DNA from: Chryseobacterium sp. StRB126
GTDB taxonomy: Bacteria > Bacteroidota > Bacteroidia > Flavobacteriales > Weeksellaceae
Assembly: GCF_000829375.1 (NCBI RefSeq)
Contig: NZ_AP014624.1
Span: 2,976,001 to 3,040,000, forward strand
DNA length: 64,000 nucleotides
Reading direction: 5' to 3'
The translations under genes and the position numbers were made by a program. Each line of letters starts with the position of its first letter. Position 1 is the first letter of the stretch. Below the pieces are notes generated by a model that was not told where the DNA came from, ran no database searches, and saw only the letters and a list, made by a program, of their open reading frames with translations. Positions 26,965 through 35,509 of the stretch are shown in pieces.

Positions 26965-27408
26965 ATGATTAAAATTATGAACGTAGAAAGAATTCAAAGA
27001 CTGATGAGCAGTTTTATACTAATGGTATTGGTGGGAAGCCTGTTTTTAAGCTGTAAAAGCAGTGATGATAATGATGATCTTACACCCACATCAGGTCAGA
27101 GTATAGATCCCGTACTGGGAACATTCAAAGGAACTATAAGAATTGCTACTCAAGATTATTATGATGCTATTGTTATCGTTTCGAAAGTAGATGCCTCTCA
27201 TATTAAGGTTCAGCCCAAATCCGGCGAAGTGTATTCTGTAGCAACGCCTAAAGTCCTGAGTGCTGTAAACCCTGTAGGAGTAGGAGTGGTAGGCAATGAT
27301 CCTGAAGGAAGTGTTAACTATCTTATCTCAACAAAAGCTTTACAGATCAATACAAAAAAAACAGCTGCTGCTGATGTGGAGTTTTATTATGAAGGCACCA
27401 AACAATAA
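26965..27408 (+). CDS. Hypothetical lipoprotein (147 aa)
   Basis: Seen: an N-terminal hydrophobic segment ending in a lipobox (VGSLFLSC, Cys at about residue 30), an Asp-rich linker (SSDDNDDLTP) typical of surface-exposed Bacteroidetes lipoproteins, then about 100 residues of beta-rich sequence (GTFKGTIRIATQDYYDAIVIVSK). The start could be ATG 26977, giving a more normal signal length. I do not recognise the domain. It follows SusCD but beyond a terminator, so it is independently transcribed. A surface accessory role is inferred. Confidence 0.7.
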   Translation: MIKIMNVERIQRLMSSFILMVLVGSLFLSCKSSDDNDDLTPTSGQSIDPVLGTFKGTIRIATQDYYDAIVIVSKVDASHIKVQPKSGEVYSVATPKVLSAVNPVGVGVVGNDPEGSVNYLISTKALQINTKKTAAADVEFYYEGTKQ

Positions 27409-27750
27409 TAAGTCTGAGTTTGGGTTAGAGGAACTAAGATTGAAGACGGGAAATTACTTTTAGTTATTAAAGACTACTACCGTCTGTATACAATTAAATT
27501 AGCTTAAAAATAGAAAACAGGTATTGTTTATGACCTTCATAACTTAATGCTTCAAATCAATCTAAATCAGAAATTCTTATCCCCAATTAAGGCTGTTAAA
27601 TAAATATAATTTAGTTGGTTTATTATTCTCATGTTGAATAATGGTTTGGCTTAAGATTATCGCTAATCTTAAGCCATTTTTTATTTAAAAAAGTTTAAGT
27701 CCAATAACTCCCATAACAGTAGCTGAGATAGATCGTATGATTAGAAACCT
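27409..27750. other. Intergenic region between convergent genes
   Basis: Apart from the terminator at 27647-27683, no gene or repeat is recognised. Confidence 0.5.
27647..27683. terminator. Strong bidirectional terminator
   Basis: GGCTTAAGATTA (27648-27659) and TAATCTTAAGCC (27664-27675) form a perfect 12-bp stem with a 4-nt loop, then ATTTTTTATTT. Confidence 0.85.
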
Positions 27751-28881
27751 TTAAATTTGAAATAGGATAAAACCCAATAATGCACCTCCTGCAACAATAA
27801 TTGCACTATTAATTTTCTTAAATTTAAAAACAAAAATACCACTTAGGATTGCTATTACAACGGCTCGCCAATCAGTAATAGCTTCTTTACCCATTACAAA
27901 ACAAACAGATACTATAATTGCTACGGAAGCTACATTTACAGCATCTAAAAATACAGCTAATGCTTTTGAATTGCGCATTTTTTTAACTAACGGATTTAAA
28001 AGTGCTACAAATATAAATGAAGGAAGAAATATTGCTATTGTTGAAACAATTGCACCCGAAAGCCCATTAATCTGATATCCTATAAAAGTAACCGATGAAA
28101 AAACAGGTCCGGGGGTGAATTGCCCAATTGCAATTGCATCTATAAGCTTCGTTCTTGAAAGCAAGCCTGTTTGTACTAATTCAGTATCTAAAAATGCAAA
28201 AAGTACGTACCCGCTACCATAAAGTATTGCACCAATTTTTAAAAAAGTCAGAAATAATTCAACATCTATAGTATGCCGGAAAGATACCTGTGAAATTTTA
28301 ATATAAGTAAAAGGTATAAAACTTTGCAAAGTATTAGCACGGCTGTTTTTAAAAAAATATAAAACATAAGCTAAAAAGCCTGCTCCAAACATTAAATATA
28401 TTTCGCTAATGCCTAATAAAGAAGCGAACAATACCACAATTCCTATTATAAATAAAAATATTGATTTTACCGATTTTTTTGCTAATGGATAAACCGCACC
28501 AATAACAACTGCTATAATAGCTGGTTTTATGCCATAAATAAAAGGATGTATCTCAGGAATTTGCCCATAATCATGATATAAAAACGCCAAAATTCCAGTA
28601 ATAAAAACTGCGGGGAGAATAAAACATAAACCTGCTATTATTAAGCCTTTCCATCCTCCCTTATCGTAGCCGATGTGAATGGCCATTTCTGTACTGTTAG
28701 GACCAGGAATAAGATTAGTAGCTCCAATTAAATCCAGAAAATGTTGTTCACTGATCCATTTTTTTTTCACAACAACTTCTTGCTGCATCATAGCAATATG
28801 AGCAGCAGGCCCACCAAATGCTGTGATTCCCAATTTCAGGAAAAGTTGGGCCAGTTCTTTCAGACTACAATTGTTCTCCAC
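27751..28881 (-). CDS. chrA: Chromate transporter, ChrA (bidomain)
   Basis: Seen: 376 residues with about 10-12 hydrophobic helices and two homologous CHR halves. The N-terminal half has FLKLGITAFGGPAAHIAMM and GPNSTEMAIHIGY; the C-terminal half has FLKIGAILYGSGYVLFAFL and GQFTPGPVFSSVTFIGY. These G/P-rich GxNS and GQ-TPGP motifs define the CHR family. Known role: proton-driven efflux of chromate, possibly also sulfate or other oxyanions. Convergent terminator downstream; upstream lies the DNA glycosylase on the same strand with 50 bp between. Annotation as chromate transporter is by family only. Confidence 0.92.
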   Translation of the reverse strand: MENNCSLKELAQLFLKLGITAFGGPAAHIAMMQQEVVVKKKWISEQHFLDLIGATNLIPGPNSTEMAIHIGYDKGGWKGLIIAGLCFILPAVFITGILAFLYHDYGQIPEIHPFIYGIKPAIIAVVIGAVYPLAKKSVKSIFLFIIGIVVLFASLLGISEIYLMFGAGFLAYVLYFFKNSRANTLQSFIPFTYIKISQVSFRHTIDVELFLTFLKIGAILYGSGYVLFAFLDTELVQTGLLSRTKLIDAIAIGQFTPGPVFSSVTFIGYQINGLSGAIVSTIAIFLPSFIFVALLNPLVKKMRNSKALAVFLDAVNVASVAIIVSVCFVMGKEAITDWRAVVIAILSGIFVFKFKKINSAIIVAGGALLGFILFQI

Positions 28882-28931
28882 TGTTTGTTATATTTATCAT
28901 CCTAATATAAAACATGAATTAGCTCCTTAAT

Positions 28932-29537
28932 TTATATTTTGTTGGGCTTACTTACATATTTGTTGCCCTTTACAAAAAAGCGCCAAGGCAACAATGCATC
29001 TTCCTGGGCATAAGCCACTCCTATACGAGGCCCTGTAACAATATCATCAGAAGGATACCGAATCCCATGATCTTCAATCCAGATTTCATTTCCATTCAGG
29101 TCTTTTTTGTTAAAGGAACGATCAATTCCCAATGCTTTGGCAGCAGATCCGGGGCCGGAGGAAATCGCTGCTTTGGAAGCCGGCATATTTCTTCTGAGTT
29201 CCATAATCTCAGTCCCTATCAATGGCTCAACAGCCCTTATTAGAACGGCATGAGGATCATCCTCCACAGAAGTCACTACATTGAAAAGGTGATGGATTCC
29301 ATAACATAAATAAACATAGGAAACTCCACCTTGGTTGTACAACGTTTCAGTTCTGTCCGTTCTCCGTCCACCATAGGCATGAGATGCTTTATCTTTCACG
29401 CCAAAATAGGCTTCTGTTTCTACAATAATTCCGGCTGTTATTTCGCCGTCAATATCTGTAAAAAGTACTTTTCCAAGAAGATCCTGAGCAAGAAAAAGAA
29501 CGTCTTGATTGAAATAATAGGAGAGTGGTAGTTTCAA
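28932..29537 (-). CDS. mpg: DNA-3-methyladenine glycosylase (AAG/MPG type)
   Basis: Base-excision repair enzyme that removes alkylated purines. Seen: ETEAYFGVKDKASHAYGGRRTDR (written here as ETEAY...SHAYGGRRT), where the Glu is the catalytic base and the Tyr is the intercalating residue, then GVSYVYLCYGIHHLFN and VLIRAVEPL, all hallmarks of the AAG fold. Length 201 is typical. Start: TTG at 29537 is the only reasonable codon. An upstream TAnnTTTG box at 29564-29571 (minus strand) supports it. Confidence 0.95.
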   Translation of the reverse strand: MKLPLSYYFNQDVLFLAQDLLGKVLFTDIDGEITAGIIVETEAYFGVKDKASHAYGGRRTDRTETLYNQGGVSYVYLCYGIHHLFNVVTSVEDDPHAVLIRAVEPLIGTEIMELRRNMPASKAAISSGPGSAAKALGIDRSFNKKDLNGNEIWIEDHGIRYPSDDIVTGPRIGVAYAQEDALLPWRFFVKGNKYVSKPNKI

Positions 29538-29563
29538 CTGAGTGGTTTTAGCAATTCTTTACC

Positions 29564-29571
29564 CAAAATTA
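29564..29571 (-). promoter_or_regulatory. -7 promoter element TAATTTTG
   Basis: On the minus strand this is a perfect TAnnTTTG, 26 bp before the TTG start of the glycosylase gene. Confidence 0.5.
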
Positions 29572-29594
29572 GTGATAATTTGTTAAATGAAAGG

Positions 29595-29803
29595 CCGGAA
29601 GATGGGACTTGGAGGCTGGAAGTTACTATTTGGAATATAACGTCTGAAGAATCTTTTAACTACTTAAAAAACATTTATTAATAGGAGATAGCCACACTAC
29701 CTGATGTAAAATACATCCAGCTTCCTTACCAAAAAACCTCTTAAATCAATAAGAAGGACAAACGTTCCCATCCGACTCCCAGTACTTCCATCTCCCAGCT
29801 TCC
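29595..29803. repeat. Imperfect inverted GGAAG-rich repeat in intergenic region
   Basis: A GGAAGATGGGACTTGGAGG-type stretch near 29597-29622 is loosely inverted as CTTCCATCTCCCAGCTTCC at 29785-29803. The motif type also appears at 26716. No gene is seen in the 313-bp gap. Confidence 0.45.
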
Positions 29804-29809
29804 CTACTC

Positions 29810-29842
29810 AAAAAAAAGCCCCACATTCCTGTGAGACTTTCA
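29810..29842 (-). terminator. Terminator of the DPP-IV gene
   Basis: On the minus strand AAGTCTCAC/GTGGGGCTT form a wobble-containing stem followed by eight T residues. Confidence 0.65.
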
Positions 29843-29850
29843 TTGATTAT

Positions 29851-32022
29851 TTATCTTCCTCCCGGAGGACAATGTTCTTTCAAATATTTTGTAAACATGG
29901 TAGCCAAATGCAACGATGTTCCTTCGCCTTCACTGATAGAGTGGGTTCTGTTAGGATAAGACATCAGCTGAAACTGCTTGTTATATTTTACCAGTTCATT
30001 AATGTACACTTCTGTATTCTGATAATGTACATTGTCATCACCGGTTCCGTGAACCAATAAAAGATTTCCTTTCAGGTTTTTAGCATAAGCCAATGGAGAA
30101 CCGTTGACAAAATCTTCCCTGTTTTCCTGTGGCAGTCCCATATAACGTTCCTGATAGATATTGTCATAGAATAATTGATTGGCTACCGGAGCAATTGCAA
30201 TTCCGGTCTGGTAAATATCAGGATATTGTCCTAAAAGATTTAATGTGGAAGAGCCACCACCGCTCCAGCCCCATACGGCTACTCTGGAAGTATCCACATA
30301 AGACCATTTTGCAAATAAGGCTTTAGCGCCCATCGCCTGATCGCGGATATTAAGCTGACCTATTTTACGGTAAATAGATTTTCTCCACTCACGGCCTTTA
30401 GGAGCAGGGGTTCCGCGATTTTCAAGGGAAACATACAGATAGCCATCCTGAGCCATATCTCCAATATATAAACCATTTTTTCCTGCGTTAAAATTATCCG
30501 TTACCGTCTGTGAACCCGGTTCACCATACACCATGAAAACAATCGGGTATTTTTTGTTGGGATCAAAATCTTTAGGTTTTACAACCCATCCGTCTAGTGT
30601 AGCTCCATCCTGTGTGGTGATCTGGAAAAACTCTGTTTTAGCTCTTGCAGGATCTGCTTTTGAAGTACTCTTAGCAGCTACAAGTTCTTTATGTTCCGGC
30701 AATGATACCACAGCACCTGCTGAACGTGCATTAACACTGCTATTATTAAACATCGCAATTTTCCCGTTAGGAGATATGGTATATTGGTTAGATCCGGTAT
30801 AAGCTTCAGGAGTGAGTCTTTGGGCTTTTCCGCCTTGCATACTTACTTTGTACAGATATTTTTGAGTAGCATTAGTAGGTGAGGCTAAAAAGTAGATCTG
30901 TTTGTTCGGAATATCAAAAAACTCTGGTTTTATAACATCAAAAGCATCTTTTGTAAGCAAAGTTTCTTTACCGTTCATATCTATTTTATAAATATGTCTC
31001 CAGCCGTCTTTTTCAGAAAGCCATAAAAACTCTTTACCATTGTTAATCCAGTCCCAGCCGCTTGGGTCATTGTCATTCCAACGGGATTTGATGTCTACCC
31101 ATGCCGCATCTGTCTCCGTATGAATGGTTTTACTGCTTCCTGACTGAGCATCTGCCACCATAATTTTACTTTGATTCTGTTTTCTGTTTAATTGTTGCAG
31201 AATAACGGATTTAGAATCCAGTACCCATTCCATTCTGGGAATATAATGCTGTACTTCATCACCAGCTATATCTGCTTTCTTAGAAGACTTTGAGGCAAGA
31301 TCATAGAACCAGATGCTGCATCCAGAGGGGTTTTCTCCCACTTTCGGATATTCTACAGGAACGGTAAATGAGTATAAACTGTCTGTATTGTTAATCATCA
31401 GAAAGTTTTTGGTATCTCTTGCATCCAGCTTCCAGTAAGCAATTTTATTTCCATCCGGAGACCATCTGAAACCATCCTGAGTCCCGAATTCTTCTTCATA
31501 AGCCCAATCGAAAGTCCCGTTAATCATTCGGTCTGTACCATCATTGGTAATTTTCGTAAGCTGATTATTGGAAAGGTCTTCAATATAAATATTATGCTTA
31601 GATACATAAGCTACCTTTTTACCATCGGGAGAAAACTTCGCAAACATTAATGAGGATGTTGGCAGGTCTTTCCCGAGCTGAGTAAGCTTCTTGGTATTTT
31701 TATCAAAGATCCAGTAGTCTCCGCGGGTATTGTCTCGCCAAACTTTCTGGGTATTGGTGAAAAGCAACAGACTTTTACCATCCGGTGATACCTGAAAACT
31801 CTGTACTTCTAAAGCCGTAGAACTTCCCGAAGGAATCAATTCATTATTGCTTAAAAAAGCCTGATCTTTTCCGGGATTCAGCACATCAATAATCCCAACA
31901 CCATTTTTAGTAAATGAATAATAAGCATTGCCATCAGGAGTCCATTGTGTTTTTTGGGCTGCCAATGGCGACAGACACAGGAAGTAAAGGGCAATAGCCG
32001 TTATTTTTTTAATATTCTTCAT
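29851..32022 (-). CDS. S9B dipeptidyl-peptidase IV family serine peptidase
   Basis: Cleaves X-Pro (and X-Ala) dipeptides from peptide N-termini, probably in the periplasm. Seen: a signal peptide (residues 1-22, ending LAAQ) and a beta-propeller with repeated SPDGKKVAYVS-type WD/PD40 units. The Glu motif DWAYEEEFG marks DPP-IV rather than prolyl oligopeptidase. In the C-terminal alpha/beta hydrolase, the Ser lies in WGWSGGGSS, Asp in GTGDDNVH and His in NRTHSISEG. Length 723 matches the family. It starts 12 bp after the Xaa-Pro aminopeptidase on the same strand, so they form one proline-peptide unit. Confidence 0.95.
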   Translation of the reverse strand: MKNIKKITAIALYFLCLSPLAAQKTQWTPDGNAYYSFTKNGVGIIDVLNPGKDQAFLSNNELIPSGSSTALEVQSFQVSPDGKSLLLFTNTQKVWRDNTRGDYWIFDKNTKKLTQLGKDLPTSSLMFAKFSPDGKKVAYVSKHNIYIEDLSNNQLTKITNDGTDRMINGTFDWAYEEEFGTQDGFRWSPDGNKIAYWKLDARDTKNFLMINNTDSLYSFTVPVEYPKVGENPSGCSIWFYDLASKSSKKADIAGDEVQHYIPRMEWVLDSKSVILQQLNRKQNQSKIMVADAQSGSSKTIHTETDAAWVDIKSRWNDNDPSGWDWINNGKEFLWLSEKDGWRHIYKIDMNGKETLLTKDAFDVIKPEFFDIPNKQIYFLASPTNATQKYLYKVSMQGGKAQRLTPEAYTGSNQYTISPNGKIAMFNNSSVNARSAGAVVSLPEHKELVAAKSTSKADPARAKTEFFQITTQDGATLDGWVVKPKDFDPNKKYPIVFMVYGEPGSQTVTDNFNAGKNGLYIGDMAQDGYLYVSLENRGTPAPKGREWRKSIYRKIGQLNIRDQAMGAKALFAKWSYVDTSRVAVWGWSGGGSSTLNLLGQYPDIYQTGIAIAPVANQLFYDNIYQERYMGLPQENREDFVNGSPLAYAKNLKGNLLLVHGTGDDNVHYQNTEVYINELVKYNKQFQLMSYPNRTHSISEGEGTSLHLATMFTKYLKEHCPPGGR

Positions 32023-32034
32023 ATATATGATTTC

Positions 32035-33429
32035 TTACGCTAAATGTTCTGTTCTGTAGTTTTCAATTTCATCAACCGTAGTAATCAATCCGTTTCCAAG
32101 AAGCCTGTAACCATCATCTGTAATCAAGAAATCGTCTTCAACACGAACGCCACCGAAGTTTCGGTATTCATTTACTTTATCATAGTTAATAAATTCCGCA
32201 TTTTTATTTTCAGACTGCCAGATATCAATCAACTCCGGAATCATATAAATACCAGGTTCCACCGTCACTACATATCCGGATTCTAAAGCTTTTCCTAAAC
32301 GTAAAGATTTAAGGCCAAATGTTTGGGTATCTTTTGGTTCTTCCTCTGTATACCCGATATATTGCTCTCCAAGATCCTCCATATCATGCACATCCAATCC
32401 CATTATATGGCCTAATCCACACTGGAAAAATAGGGTATGGGCATTGTTTTTCACTGCTTCTTCAGGATTTCCTTTCATTAATCCCAAATCAACAAGCCCT
32501 TCTACCAGATATTCAGAAGCTTTCAGATAAATATCTTTAAACTTAACTCCAGGTTTCAAAAGATGATGGGCATTATTAAATGAATTCAAAACGATCTCAT
32601 AGATTTCCTTTTGCTTTGTACTGAAGGTTTTGCTTACCGGAAATGTTCTGGTTAAGTCACCCGCATATCCCATAGCCGTTTCAGCACCGGAGTCATTAAG
32701 GAAAAGATCTCCGTCTTTCAGGGTATTCAGACGGTAATGATTATGAAGAATCCCTCCGTTTATAGTAACAATCGGGGGATAAGACATCTGACATTCTTTG
32801 TTAGCAGCAAGATATTGAATAGCATTAGCAATCTCATATTCTTTAATACCCGGCTTGGCCATTCTCATCGCCAAAAGATGCATTTCATTGGATACGTTCA
32901 CGGCTTCTTCTATCTGTACAATTTCCTGAGCTTCTTTTACAGAACGTTGTTTTACAACAGCTTTAATCATTCCCACAGAAGGCTGTAACTCTGTTATTTT
33001 AATTCCTAAAAGATCTGTCAGTACAATTTTATTAGAAGGCTGATAGGGTGGAAGATAATGCACCTTTCTGCCGGATGCTTGTGCTTTCAGAAGGTATTGA
33101 GAAAGCTCTGCATATGGTAATGTTTCCTGTACTCCGGATTTCAGGCTCTTTTCTTTCAAGGTTTCCTGTCTGCCCATCCATACAATGTCATCAATACTCA
33201 GTTCATCTCCGAAAACAATCGTCTTATTCTCATCAATGTCAATAATTGCTGCAATCTTAGGCTCCTGAATCCCGAAATAATACAGAAAAGTACTGTCCTG
33301 ACGGAAATAATAAGGATTGTGCTCAAAATTTACAGGATTCTCTATATTTCCTAAAAATAATAGAATTCCATTGGCCACATTGCCCTGCAATACGGCTCTT
33401 CTGTCTTGATAAGTCTGTGCTGAAAACAT
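32035..33429 (-). CDS. pepP: Xaa-Pro aminopeptidase P (M24B)
   Basis: Releases N-terminal residues next to proline. Seen: an N-terminal AMP_N domain (residues 1-130; starts FSAQTYQDRRAVL) and a pita-bread M24 domain. Its metal ligands are the two Asp in NDSGAETAMGYAGDLTR, the His in GLGHIMGLDVHD, the Glu in VTVEPGIY and the Glu in GGVRVEDDFL. All five are present, so it should be active. No signal peptide, so cytoplasmic. It is the first gene of a two-gene operon with DPP-IV and is divergent from the AraC regulator of hydroxyproline catabolism, with a 185-bp shared region. Confidence 0.95.
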   Translation of the reverse strand: MFSAQTYQDRRAVLQGNVANGILLFLGNIENPVNFEHNPYYFRQDSTFLYYFGIQEPKIAAIIDIDENKTIVFGDELSIDDIVWMGRQETLKEKSLKSGVQETLPYAELSQYLLKAQASGRKVHYLPPYQPSNKIVLTDLLGIKITELQPSVGMIKAVVKQRSVKEAQEIVQIEEAVNVSNEMHLLAMRMAKPGIKEYEIANAIQYLAANKECQMSYPPIVTINGGILHNHYRLNTLKDGDLFLNDSGAETAMGYAGDLTRTFPVSKTFSTKQKEIYEIVLNSFNNAHHLLKPGVKFKDIYLKASEYLVEGLVDLGLMKGNPEEAVKNNAHTLFFQCGLGHIMGLDVHDMEDLGEQYIGYTEEEPKDTQTFGLKSLRLGKALESGYVVTVEPGIYMIPELIDIWQSENKNAEFINYDKVNEYRNFGGVRVEDDFLITDDGYRLLGNGLITTVDEIENYRTEHLA

Positions 33430-33614
33430 ATATTATGAATACTTTTTATTTTAAAAGTTTAAAGTTACGATTTTGTACTATTTGAAGTCCTTTATTCATT
33501 AAAATTATGAAGATGTAAAGTTTGTATTTTAATATCATATGTAATGTTCATATTTTGCTTAAATTCGGCAATATTTTAACCTATCTATTCATTGGTCTTA
33601 TAAAGTATTGATTT

Positions 33615-34499
33615 ATGAAGAGTCTTCAGTTTTCAGTCCCTGCCGACACCAACAAAAGTATCCGTATTCAGGAAGATATTATGCCTAATTTCTATCCTTA
33701 CTTCCATCGGCATACCGAAACACAGATCATGTGGATCCTTAAGGGACATGGTACTCTCGCCATAGAACAAAACCTTTTCACCTTTGAACCTGGAGATATT
33801 TTCTATCTGGGAGCCAATCAGTCTCACGTTTTCAAGGGTGATTTTGCTGAAAATGAAAAACAAAAAGTTCATGCTATTTCTATTTTCTTCGATCCTGATA
33901 AAAAAATATCAGCCTTTTTTGATTTACCTGAATTTGAAGAACTTAAAAACTTCATCGAACATTCAAAAGTAGGGTTTCAGGTTGCTTTAAAATTAAAAAA
34001 AAGTATAGGAGAAAGCATGGCAGCCTTACAAAAGACACAAGGGATAGAACAAATTATAGACTTTATAAAGATTTTAAACCACCTGATGCAGAACAGACAG
34101 CTGCATATTCCGCTATCTTCAGAAAAGAATCTACCAAATCATATCTCTGAAAACGACCAGCGAATTATAGATGCACAAAATTATATTAAGAAAAATTTCA
34201 CTCAACAGAAGCTTACCCTTGACGCTATTGCCAAAGAAGCCTGTATGACACCTCAGGCATTCTGCAGATCCTTTAAAAAACGCACCAGAATTACTTATAT
34301 TCAATATCTTAATGAATTACGGGTACAAAGAGCCTGCAGATTATTAACCTCGAGCAGCATGTACAGCATCTCTTCTGTTGCTTTTAACAGCGGATTCAAT
34401 AGTTTGACCAATTTCAACCGGGTTTTTAAATCCATTATGAAGTACTCCCCAAAAGAATATCTGAAGCATTATAAAGAAGCAACAATGGACCACGAATAA
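33615..34499 (+). CDS. AraC-family regulator, likely for hydroxyproline/proline-peptide use
   Basis: Seen: an N-terminal cupin (residues about 15-95) with HRHTETQIMWILKGHG and EPGDIFYLGANQSHVF, and a C-terminal AraC domain (about 190-290) with LTLDAIAKEACMTPQAFCRSFKKRT and VAFNSGFNSLTNFNRVFKSIMKYSPKEY (two helix-turn-helix units). Length 294. Known of the family: ligand-controlled activation of nearby catabolic genes. It lies divergent to pepP/DPP-IV and directly upstream of the hydroxyproline genes, so it probably controls both. The effector could be hydroxyproline or a pathway intermediate (inference). Confidence 0.92.
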   Translation: MKSLQFSVPADTNKSIRIQEDIMPNFYPYFHRHTETQIMWILKGHGTLAIEQNLFTFEPGDIFYLGANQSHVFKGDFAENEKQKVHAISIFFDPDKKISAFFDLPEFEELKNFIEHSKVGFQVALKLKKSIGESMAALQKTQGIEQIIDFIKILNHLMQNRQLHIPLSSEKNLPNHISENDQRIIDAQNYIKKNFTQQKLTLDAIAKEACMTPQAFCRSFKKRTRITYIQYLNELRVQRACRLLTSSSMYSISSVAFNSGFNSLTNFNRVFKSIMKYSPKEYLKHYKEATMDHE

Positions 34500-34562
34500 C
34501 AACATGTTAAAATACGGTCAGTATTTATTAAAATATTAACATTTACCGTTTTGAAATTCACT

Positions 34563-34570
34563 TAGTTTTG
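34563..34570 (+). promoter_or_regulatory. -7 promoter element TAGTTTTG for the hydroxyproline operon
   Basis: TAnnTTTG match 17 bp before the ATG at 34588. Upstream, 34504-34549, lie inverted half-sites ATGTTA/TAACAT and ACGGT/ACCGT that could be AraC binding sites. Confidence 0.45.
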
Positions 34571-34587
34571 AATAAATATTATTTGAT

Positions 34588-35493
34588 ATGAGTACAAAAC
34601 TAAACTGGGAAGGTATTTATCCTGCTGTATTAACTCCTTTTACAAAAGAAGGAAAGATTGATTTTGAAATGTTTGCTGTTAATACAGAAGCCCAGATTAA
34701 AGCCGGAGTTCATGGGATTATCCTTGCGGGAACATTAGGAGAAGCCAGCGCGTTGGAAACTGAAGAAAAGTTTGAACTTCTTCAATATGCTAAAAAAATT
34801 ACAGCGGGCAGAATTCCCGTTATCCTTAATCTTTCTGAAAATACAACCAAGAATGCAGTCAATTTTGCTCAAAAAGCAAAAGAGTTGGGAGCTGATGGAT
34901 TAATGCTTCTTCCTCCTATGCGTTACAAAGCCGATAGTCGTGAAGTGGTAGAATATTTTAAAGCCGTTGCTGCTGCTACAGATCTTCCGATCCTTATCTA
35001 TAATAACCCGGTAGATTACGGAATTTATGTAACGCTGGAGATGTTTGATGAGCTTATAGAATATCCAACCATTCAAGCTGTTAAAGAATCTACAAGAGAC
35101 TTAGCGAATGTAACCAGAATGATTAACCGCTTTGGGAAAAGAATCAAAATTCTTGGTGGAGTAGATACCATTTGTCTTGAAACCCTGATGCTTGGTGCCG
35201 ATGGATTGGTAGCAGGACTTGTAGATGCCTTTCCTAAGGAGACTATGGCCATGTACAACTACGCCAAAGCAGGACAATATGATAAGGCGGTTGCCATTTA
35301 CCGATGGTTTATGCCATTATTAGAGTTAGATATTCATCCTAAGCTTATCCAATATATTAAACTGGCTGCCACCGCTGAAGGCATCAGCAATCCGTATGTA
35401 AGAGCACCACGTCTTGAACTTCAGGGTGAAGAAGCTCAAAAAGTCAATAAGATTATTGAAGAAGGCAGAGCCAATCGACCAACATTAGATTAA
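34588..35493 (+). CDS. DapA-family lyase, probable 1-pyrroline-4-hydroxy-2-carboxylate deaminase
   Basis: Seen: a TIM-barrel of the dihydrodipicolinate synthase/N-acetylneuraminate lyase family, 301 residues. The Schiff-base Lys is K166 in AVKEST, the Tyr is Y138 in IYNNP, and the phosphate-loop equivalent AGTLGEAS (48-55) replaces the GTTGE of true DapA. Gene context (ALDH, epimerase and D-amino-acid oxidoreductase all in one operon) points to the hydroxyproline pathway step that deaminates and dehydrates the cyclic imine to 2-oxoglutarate semialdehyde. A true lysine-biosynthetic DapA is less likely here. Confidence 0.85.
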   Translation: MSTKLNWEGIYPAVLTPFTKEGKIDFEMFAVNTEAQIKAGVHGIILAGTLGEASALETEEKFELLQYAKKITAGRIPVILNLSENTTKNAVNFAQKAKELGADGLMLLPPMRYKADSREVVEYFKAVAAATDLPILIYNNPVDYGIYVTLEMFDELIEYPTIQAVKESTRDLANVTRMINRFGKRIKILGGVDTICLETLMLGADGLVAGLVDAFPKETMAMYNYAKAGQYDKAVAIYRWFMPLLELDIHPKLIQYIKLAATAEGISNPYVRAPRLELQGEEAQKVNKIIEEGRANRPTLD

Positions 35494-35509
35494 CACCAAA
35501 ACAAAAGCT

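Noticed and set aside
34588..35493. Annotation as lysine-biosynthetic DapA
   Set aside because: Operon context and the AGTLGEAS loop in place of GTTGE favour the hydroxyproline-pathway deaminase.
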